From a bacterium (GTDB taxonomy: Bacteria > Cyanobacteriota > Vampirovibrionia > Gastranaerophilales > Gastranaerophilaceae), in the NCBI GenBank assembly GCA_017395765.1, contig JAFQNY010000072.1, positions 1 through 32,797 of the forward strand: a stretch of 32,797 bases of DNA. The letters run 5' to 3'. Below the pieces are notes generated by a model. That model made no database searches. It was not told where the DNA came from and saw only the letters and a program-made list of their open reading frames with translations. The translations under genes were made by a program, and so were the position numbers. Below are positions 25,786-31,336 of this stretch, piece by piece (within the stretch, counting starts at the first letter, position 1; each line of letters begins with the position of its first letter).

Positions 25786-25800
25786 AACACGTGTTATAAT
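25786..25800 (+). promoter_or_regulatory. Extended -10 of the 25821 gene with overlapping palindrome
   Basis: TGtTATAAT (25792-25800) is a consensus extended -10. The perfect palindrome AACACGTGTT (25786-25795) overlaps its first bases and lies near the -35 position of the divergent promoter at 25768, so one bound protein could affect both. Confidence 0.5.
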
Positions 25801-25820
25801 AAAGAAAAAGGAGAGTTGTT

Positions 25821-26297
25821 ATGGGTTCAATTTATGACAAGTATAAAAATGATGTAGAAAACTTGACATTAAATAAAAATAAAATGATTGAGTTTTATGG
25901 TTTAATGCGAAAGATGCAACAGCTTGATTATGATGGTCGTGTTGCTTTAATGAAAGAAATGTGGGGTGAACCAAAAGTTTTGCCTGCAACACATTATTAT
26001 GGTGAATATTGCAATGTTGTTGTATTTAAAGAAAATGATAAGTATAAATTTACATTCAATTGTGATAACGGAGATTTTAAAGACCTTCAAAAGGCTTTTC
26101 CGGAATTGGCTGCGGAATTTAAAAGATTAGCTGATGAGAGATTGAAAACTAAACATCCGGAATTATTTGAACAACAGTCTAATGCAGATTCAGAATTGTT
26201 TGAAGTAAATAAGGATAGCGTTTATCTTAATCTTTATAACAACATAAAGATTAATAGAGCTAATCCTCCGGAGAAAAAGGATAAAAGTGACAATTAA
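25821..26297 (+). CDS. Small orphan protein
   Basis: A 158-residue charged cytosolic protein: helical start (MGSIYDKYKNDVENL...KMIEFYGLMRKMQQL), a central stretch with likely beta strands (YYGEYCNVVVFKENDKYKFTFNC) and a lysine/glutamate-rich tail. No domain recognised. AAGGAG 7 bases before ATG 25821 and the extended -10 give a leader of about 13 bases. It converges with the beta-rich gene at 26301, with 3 bases between stops. Confidence 0.65.
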   Translation: MGSIYDKYKNDVENLTLNKNKMIEFYGLMRKMQQLDYDGRVALMKEMWGEPKVLPATHYYGEYCNVVVFKENDKYKFTFNCDNGDFKDLQKAFPELAAEFKRLADERLKTKHPELFEQQSNADSELFEVNKDSVYLNLYNNIKINRANPPEKKDKSDN

Positions 26298-26300
26298 TAC

Positions 26301-26906
26301 TTAAAGTGTCATTTTGAAACTACAGCTCATGTAAACTCCGGTTGTATTGCTGTATCCGGTATTAGCAGAAACTGTAATATTGTTTTTAGGATCTTCATAT
26401 TTTGAGCTGAAGTCTATGTAATAGTTACCGTTGCCTAAATCATATTTTATTGAACCGTTAACACTGTTTCTTTCACCTTTAAAGCTACCGGTCATTTTGA
26501 GTTGCGAAAAATCAATAAAATTCGGATCATTAAGTGATAAATTATAATTCATGCTAACAGAACCGGATAATCCACCCATAGATGCTGTTAATGCAATAGA
26601 ATGCAAGCCGATACCAAAACCATAATTGGCACCGGAGCCGGAACCTGCATTGTTCATATATTCTTGAACTAATGCATCATAATTAATTTGACTGCCACTA
26701 CCGTAGCTTCCTGCACTGCCACAACTACCACATGAACCCATGCGCTCAGCTACCCATTGGTTAGCTTGATCCAATAAATTTTCACCCATTTTCTGAGCTT
26801 GGCTAATAGTATTTTTTACGATACTGGTATTCATTGCATAATTTTTTAAGTTGTTTTCAACAGTCTTCCTTACAGAACTCGGAAGATCTCCATAAGAACT
26901 TACCAT
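26301..26906 (-). CDS. Beta-rich protein under a flagellar sigma-28 promoter
   Basis: A 201-residue protein with no signal peptide. Residues 1-56 are helical (SSVRKTVENNLKNYAMN..., KMGENLLDQANQWVAERMG). A Gly/Ser/Cys linker (about 57-72) carries C59 and C62 as C-x2-C. Residues 95-201 are alternating beta strands, for example SVSMNYNLSLND and GSIKYDLGNGNYYIDFSSK. It is not a flagellin: the conserved flagellin ends are absent. AGGAG 5 bases before ATG 26906 sets the start. The promoter matches sigma-28/SigD almost perfectly and the flagellar operon ends about 110 bases upstream, so a late-flagellar role, perhaps export by the flagellar secretion system, is inferred. Function unknown. Confidence 0.65.
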   Translation of the reverse strand: MVSSYGDLPSSVRKTVENNLKNYAMNTSIVKNTISQAQKMGENLLDQANQWVAERMGSCGSCGSAGSYGSGSQINYDALVQEYMNNAGSGSGANYGFGIGLHSIALTASMGGLSGSVSMNYNLSLNDPNFIDFSQLKMTGSFKGERNSVNGSIKYDLGNGNYYIDFSSKYEDPKNNITVSANTGYSNTTGVYMSCSFKMTL

Positions 26907-26922
26907 GTCATCTCCTATATAA

Positions 26923-26941
26923 ATATATACATGGTATATAT
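26923..26941. repeat. Inverted repeat overlapping the sigma-28 start site
   Basis: ATATATAC (26923-26930), ATG, GTATATAT (26934-26941), perfect 8-bp arms. It covers the end of the -10 element and the predicted transcription start, so it could be an operator or simply AT-rich melting DNA. Confidence 0.5.
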
Positions 26942-26964
26942 CGGCACATTTTTGAATAACTTTA
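26938..26964 (-). promoter_or_regulatory. Sigma-28 (FliA/SigD) type promoter
   Basis: On the minus strand TAAAGTTA (26964-26957), 11 bases, GCCGATAT (26945-26938). The known enterobacterial consensus is TAAAGTTT-N11-GCCGATAA (14 of 16 match) and the Bacillus SigD form is TAAA-N15-GCCGATAT (all match). It lies about 32 bases before ATG 26906 in a non-coding gap. Confidence 0.8.
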
Positions 26965-26979
26965 GGGAATTAATAAAAA

Positions 26980-26998
26980 TTGTTACAAAAATTAACAA
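26980..26998 (-). terminator. Weak terminator candidate after anmK
   Basis: TTGTTA/TAACAA, 6-bp stem with 7-base loop, followed on the minus strand by TTTTTATT, 22 bases after the anmK stop. It could end the flagellar operon transcript; the stem is short and AT-rich. Confidence 0.3.
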
Positions 26999-27019
26999 AG
27001 TTTTGATGAAATTAGATTT

Positions 27020-28135
27020 TTAATAACAAACTTTTCCAAGCACAACTCTTTTTTCTGCGCCGGTGGAATCCGGTATATTATTAGGAATTCCGTAAAAATT
27101 ACAGTAACCAAGTAGGGCAAATGCCATTACTTCTTTAAAATTGTTTGATATCCCATAATCTTCGTGGGTTTTTAGTTCAATTCTTTTAGGTAAATAGCTT
27201 CGTAAGAATTTCATAAGTGTTTTATTATAAGCTCCTCCGCCTCCGATTATTGCAGTATCAACGCTTACTGTCGGATATACAAATCGTTCGTAAGCTTGTG
27301 CTATTGTTTTGGCAGTTAGTGCAGTTAAGGTTGCAATAATGTCCTTAGGCTCAGGCGGTGCTATTTTAAGAATATTTTCGATATATTTTGTTGAAAAATA
27401 TTCTCTGCCTGTTGTTTTTGGAGGTTCTATAAAATAGTATTCATCTTGTAATAAGCAATCTAACCAGCTTTCGCAAATATTACCTTCGTTAGCTATTTCA
27501 CCGTCTTTGTCATATTTTTTACCAAAGAATTTTTGGGTACAATAATCAATCATTATGTTTCCGCAACCGGTATCAAATCCAAAAGTTGCACAATCATCTG
27601 AAACCACTGTCACATTTGATATCCCGCCAATATTTTGCACCAAAGAGTTTTTGAACCATTTTTCATCGGCAAAACAGACCAAAGGTGCGCCTTGACCTCC
27701 GTATGCGATGTCAGATTCTCTAAAGTTTGATATAACCATACATCCGGTTTCACGGGCTATAACAGAGCTTTCTCCGATTTGCAAAGTGCTTTTTAGTGAA
27801 ATATTATCTAATTTTTCATCAAATGGGTAGTGATATATAGTTTGTCCGTGTGAAGAAATAAAATCAGGTTTTCCAAATTCTTGAATCAATGTATTTGCAG
27901 CATTGGCAAAACATTTTCCTACTGCAAAATTTAATTGACAAAGTTCTTTAATACTTATTTCCCCTCTGAAAGCCGAAAAAAGCTTTGCTTGAATATGTTC
28001 AGGATATGAGTAATTTATACCGTGGATGAGTTTAACTGATAAATCCGGAAAAACTTCACATAGACCTGCATCTATCGAATCACAGGAAGTTCCTGACATT
28101 AGTCCTATTACTTTTTTTACTTCTTTTTCTGGCAT
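27020..28135 (-). CDS. anmK: Anhydro-N-acetylmuramic acid kinase
   Basis: A 371-residue sugar kinase that phosphorylates and hydrolyses 1,6-anhydro-MurNAc released during peptidoglycan turnover. The family signature GLMSGTSCDSIDAGL (11-25) is at the N-terminus, followed by SSHGQTIYH, the NIGGISNVT motif and GFDTGCGNIMIDY with the catalytic aspartate. The length is typical. Its ATG shares the A of the fliI stop codon (TAATG), so it is translated with the flagellar operon, in the position where fliJ often stands. The enzyme call is firm; why it is tied to flagellar genes is unknown. Confidence 0.95.
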   Translation of the reverse strand: MPEKEVKKVIGLMSGTSCDSIDAGLCEVFPDLSVKLIHGINYSYPEHIQAKLFSAFRGEISIKELCQLNFAVGKCFANAANTLIQEFGKPDFISSHGQTIYHYPFDEKLDNISLKSTLQIGESSVIARETGCMVISNFRESDIAYGGQGAPLVCFADEKWFKNSLVQNIGGISNVTVVSDDCATFGFDTGCGNIMIDYCTQKFFGKKYDKDGEIANEGNICESWLDCLLQDEYYFIEPPKTTGREYFSTKYIENILKIAPPEPKDIIATLTALTAKTIAQAYERFVYPTVSVDTAIIGGGGAYNKTLMKFLRSYLPKRIELKTHEDYGISNNFKEVMAFALLGYCNFYGIPNNIPDSTGAEKRVVLGKVCY

Positions 28136-29463
28136 TATCTAATAACTCCGGCAGATTCACCTAACATTGATAAAGTGTTTATTGTATCTTGGAATTCTAT
28201 TTTTTCTTTTGTTGTTTGGGTTAAAAATCTATTTATATCACTCATCATTGCTATAGCTTTGTCACAAACAGGGTCTGAACCTGAAACGTATGCTCCGATG
28301 TTAATTAAATCTTCGTTTTTAGTATAAACAGCCAAAAGATTTCTGATTGTTCCGGCTGCATCCCTGTGTTCAGGAGTAGTAACATCGCCCATAACACGGC
28401 TTAGCGATTGTAAAACATCGATTGCCGGATAATGGTTTTTATGAGCTAATGTTCTTGAAAGCATAATATGACCATCCAAAATACTTCTTGCTGTATCAGA
28501 TATAGGTTCGTTAAAATCATCCCCTTCAACAAGTACTGTATAAAGACCTGTTATAGTTCCTTTGTCGTTAGTTCCGGCTCTTTCCATAAGTTTTGGCATC
28601 ATTGCAAAAACGGATGGTGTATAACCTCTTGTGGCAGGCGGTTCTCCGATTGCAAGCCCGACTTCTCTTTGTGCCATAGCGATACGGGTAACGGAGTCTA
28701 ACATAAACAGTACATCCATTCCCTTATCTCTGAAATATTCTGCTATTGATGTTGCAACAAAAGCAGCTTTGATTTTGACTAAAGAAGGTTGTTCAGACGT
28801 AGCGGCGATTACAATTGAGCGTTTCATTCCTTCAGCACCAAGGATTTCTTCTATAAATTCTTTAACCTCACGTCCACGTTCTCCGATTAGCGCAATGACG
28901 TTTAAGTCGGCGGAAGTGTTTTTTGCCATCATTCCTAATGTTGTACTTTTTCCGACCCCTGAACCTGCAAAAATCCCCATTCTTTGTCCTTTACCTACGG
29001 TAGCAAAACCGTCAACGGATTTTATTCCTAAAGACAAAGGTTCTGTTATTCTTTTTCTTTTTAGGGGATTAATTGCATCAGCCCGAGTTGATTTGTATTC
29101 AGAAAACCTGATTTCACCAAGAGTATCAATAGGACGTCCCAGTCCATCCAGTACTCGACCTATAAGTTGGTTTCCAACTCCTATTTTCATTGCTTCGCCG
29201 GAATTGATAACTAATGCTCCGGGGCGAATGCCGTCAGGTGAACCCAAAGGCATAAGTAGAATTTTGTCTTTTCTGAAACCTACAACCTCTGCCATTGTCG
29301 GTTGTTCATCAAGTTCATTATATATGTAGCACAAATCTCCGATAGAAGACTTCGGCCCGTCTGATTCAATTGTCAGTCCGATAATTTCTGTGATTTTACC
29401 GATTTCTTTTATGGTTTCGGTTTTTTTAATAATATCTATATACTTATCTTTATTCCAACTCAT
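28135..29463 (-). CDS. fliI: Flagellum-specific ATPase FliI
   Basis: A 442-residue F1-like ATPase that powers unfolding and export of flagellar substrates at the base of the flagellar type III apparatus. Walker A is AGSGVGKST (166-174). LIGERGREVKEF, the Walker B region VLFMLDSVTR and the LVEGDDFNEPISD segment are characteristic of FliI/YscN rather than of F1 or Rho. ATG 29463 is preferred to a GTG three codons upstream because MSWNKDKY gives the normal short N-terminus; the gene overlaps fliH by 14 bases. The start of anmK is embedded in its stop codon. Confidence 0.96.
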   Translation of the reverse strand: MSWNKDKYIDIIKKTETIKEIGKITEIIGLTIESDGPKSSIGDLCYIYNELDEQPTMAEVVGFRKDKILLMPLGSPDGIRPGALVINSGEAMKIGVGNQLIGRVLDGLGRPIDTLGEIRFSEYKSTRADAINPLKRKRITEPLSLGIKSVDGFATVGKGQRMGIFAGSGVGKSTTLGMMAKNTSADLNVIALIGERGREVKEFIEEILGAEGMKRSIVIAATSEQPSLVKIKAAFVATSIAEYFRDKGMDVLFMLDSVTRIAMAQREVGLAIGEPPATRGYTPSVFAMMPKLMERAGTNDKGTITGLYTVLVEGDDFNEPISDTARSILDGHIMLSRTLAHKNHYPAIDVLQSLSRVMGDVTTPEHRDAAGTIRNLLAVYTKNEDLINIGAYVSGSDPVCDKAIAMMSDINRFLTQTTKEKIEFQDTINTLSMLGESAGVIR

Positions 29464-30202
29464 TATCAGCACCCGTTAGCATTTTTTGTGCTATTTCTCC
29501 TATTTGTGCAGATATTCTTGAATCTAGTCTTGTGCGTAAAGTTTCTACAATAACTCCGTCCGGAGAAACTGAATTATCCTCAATTATTTTTATCGACTGT
29601 AGTTTTGGGATTTCAGTTTTAAAATCTTCGCATAGATTATTTATGTTATCAACAAGTTCAGGATTAACTATTATAGTAATATTTTCTTTGTCATTTAGTT
29701 TTTTTATTGCGTCTATGGTTATATCTTTCAAAACATTTTCATCAAGTTTAATATGACAAACCTTGTCTGCAATAGCGCTAACTAATTCAACGATGTCTAA
29801 AGTTGCTGATTCTATAATGTTTTTTTTAGCTTCAAAAGAACTGCTTATTAGTGTTTCAAGAGATTGTAAACTGGATTGCGCATCGTTTTTGAACTTTTCC
29901 AGTCCGTCAGCTTCTCCTTTGGCAAATCCTTCTTGATAAGCTTGTTGTTTAATAACATCATATTCTTGTTGAGCTTTTTCTTTCGCAGCATCAACAATTC
30001 TTGTGGCTTCAGTATTTGCACTGCCTATAATAACTTGTGATTTATTTTCTGCTCCCTGAAGAATTTGTTGAGCTTTTGAATCTGTTTCTTCAATAATCTT
30101 TTTTACTTTTGCTTGTTGAATAGTAACTTTGGACTGCTCAATCGGCAGAACATAGTTATTTCCTATTTGGATATCATCACTTTTTATTCTGTTACTACTC
30201 AA
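29450..30202 (-). CDS. fliH: Flagellar assembly protein FliH
   Basis: A 250-residue protein, the stator-like regulator that dimerises and binds the FliI ATPase. Residues 25-125 form a long glutamine/alanine/glutamate-rich coiled coil (KKIIEETDSKAQQILQGA..., AYQEGFAKGEADGLEKF) with the G-x3-G spacing typical of FliH. The C-terminal domain (VELVSAIADKV...VIVETLRTRLDSRISAQI) matches the FliH/YscL fold. The start is TTG 30202 (MSSNRIKSDD), overlapping the end of fliG by 8 bases, so translation is coupled. The call relies on position and coiled coil plus the C-terminal pattern. Confidence 0.92.
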   Translation of the reverse strand: MSSNRIKSDDIQIGNNYVLPIEQSKVTIQQAKVKKIIEETDSKAQQILQGAENKSQVIIGSANTEATRIVDAAKEKAQQEYDVIKQQAYQEGFAKGEADGLEKFKNDAQSSLQSLETLISSSFEAKKNIIESATLDIVELVSAIADKVCHIKLDENVLKDITIDAIKKLNDKENITIIVNPELVDNINNLCEDFKTEIPKLQSIKIIEDNSVSPDGVIVETLRTRLDSRISAQIGEIAQKMLTGADNELE

Positions 30203-31244
30203 TTAATTCGTCCTCAACACTTGCACGGGTAATAGTAATTTCTCCGGTTGCTTCAAGATTTCTGATAGAATTAACAATTCCGGTTTGAGCCTCTTGAACT
30301 TCTTTAGCACGTACAGGTCCAAGATATTCCATATCATCTGTAAGCATTTGTCTTGCTCTTTCTGACATGTTTTTAAAGATTTTGTCTTTGATTTCATCTT
30401 TTGTCCCTTTAAGTGCAAGAGCAAGGTTTTTAGTGTCAACTTCTCTAAGCAACCTTTGAATACTTCTGTCGTCGAGAATGGTAATATCTTCGAATACAAA
30501 CATAAGATCCCGAACTTCTTGAGCCATTTTTTGGTTCTCGATATCGAGCCATTCCATAATGTTTTTTTCTGTACCACGGTCGCAACAGTTCAAGATATTT
30601 GCTAAAGATTCTACGCCGCCTGCATTTGAAAAGTCTTGAACAAGCAATGAAGAAAATCTTCTTTGTACAATATCTTCAATTGTAGATAAAATTTCAGGGT
30701 TTGTAGGTGTCATATCTGCGATTTTCATTGATACAACAGCTTGCACGTCAGGAGGTAAAAATGCTAATACTTGTGCTGCTAATTCAGGTCTTAAGTACGC
30801 TAAAATCAGTGCCAATAGTTGTGGGTTTTCTGATGAAAAAGTACTTGCTAACTGAGAAGGGTCCGCTTCGTTCAAGAAATGGAACGGGTTAGTGTTAACC
30901 ATTGAGTTTACACGTTCAAGCATTTGAGCTGCTTCTGCTTCTCCGTATGTTTGTATCAATAGTTGTTTTGCATATGAAACACCGCCTTGAGTAATATAGT
31001 TTTTAGCTTGAAATACGGCTTTAAACTCTGCTAATACTTCATTTAACTCTTCATCGGAAACTTTGCCTAAATTAGCGATATCAAGAGTTATTTGTTCCAA
31101 TAAGTCTTCATCTTTTATATTTTTCAATATTTCTGATGCCGTAGTAGGTCCTAAAGCAATCAACAAAGCTGCAACCTTCTGGCTTGGTCGCTTAAAGACT
31201 TTTTTCTCTTCTTCTTTGGCTTTTTTTATATCTTCTATACCCAT
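30195..31244 (-). CDS. fliG: Flagellar motor switch protein FliG
   Basis: A 349-residue rotor protein of the C ring that couples FliF to FliM and contacts the stator. The N-terminal domain (RPSQKVAALLIALGP, 19-33) binds FliF. The middle domain has SENPQLLALILAYL (138-151), equivalent to the EHPQ motif that binds FliM, with histidine replaced by asparagine (N140). The C-terminal torque helix DDRSIQRLLREVDTKNLALALKG keeps the charged residues. ATG 31244 fits the family start, but no Shine-Dalgarno is next to it; the only strong one is 86 bases upstream beyond a repeat array. Confidence 0.96.
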   Translation of the reverse strand: MGIEDIKKAKEEEKKVFKRPSQKVAALLIALGPTTASEILKNIKDEDLLEQITLDIANLGKVSDEELNEVLAEFKAVFQAKNYITQGGVSYAKQLLIQTYGEAEAAQMLERVNSMVNTNPFHFLNEADPSQLASTFSSENPQLLALILAYLRPELAAQVLAFLPPDVQAVVSMKIADMTPTNPEILSTIEDIVQRRFSSLLVQDFSNAGGVESLANILNCCDRGTEKNIMEWLDIENQKMAQEVRDLMFVFEDITILDDRSIQRLLREVDTKNLALALKGTKDEIKDKIFKNMSERARQMLTDDMEYLGPVRAKEVQEAQTGIVNSIRNLEATGEITITRASVEDELIE

Positions 31245-31252
31245 TTTTATTT

Positions 31253-31326
31253 AAGTGAATAAGTGAATAGGTGAATAGGTAAATAAGAATTTGACTTATT
31301 AACTTATTAACTTAACTCTTATTAAC
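31253..31326. repeat. Two inverted arrays of an 8-bp repeat between fliF and fliG
   Basis: On the plus strand 31253-31287 has four tandem copies of GTGAATAA-like units (GTGAATAA, GTGAATAG, GTGAATAG, GTAAATAA). After a 7-base spacer, 31295-31326 has units of the related sequence in the opposite orientation (TTATTAAC, TTATTAAC, one 7-base variant, TTATTAAC). In the minus-strand mRNA the arrays can pair into an imperfect AU-rich hairpin, about 7 of 8 paired in two units and 6 of 8 in another. Confidence 0.75.
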
Positions 31327-31330
31327 TTTT

Positions 31331-31336
31331 CCTCCT
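31331..31336 (-). promoter_or_regulatory. Displaced fliG ribosome-binding site
   Basis: AGGAGG directly after the fliF stop codon is the strongest ribosome site in this part of the window, yet no start codon lies within the following 20 bases. The nearest start is fliG ATG, 86 bases on, past the repeat arrays. Confidence 0.6.

Noticed and set aside
28631-29329. A 232-codon open frame on the plus strand across fliI
   Set aside because: It is antisense to a complete, strongly conserved fliI, has serine/proline/isoleucine-rich shadow composition and no ribosome site or known domain.
30203-30577. A 124-codon minus-strand frame overlapping fliG in another frame
   Set aside because: fliG is intact in its own frame here; the alternative is lysine/leucine-rich shadow sequence.
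31253-31326. CRISPR array between fliF and fliG
   Set aside because: The repeat unit is 8 bp with no spacers and the halves are in opposite orientation; no cas gene is present.
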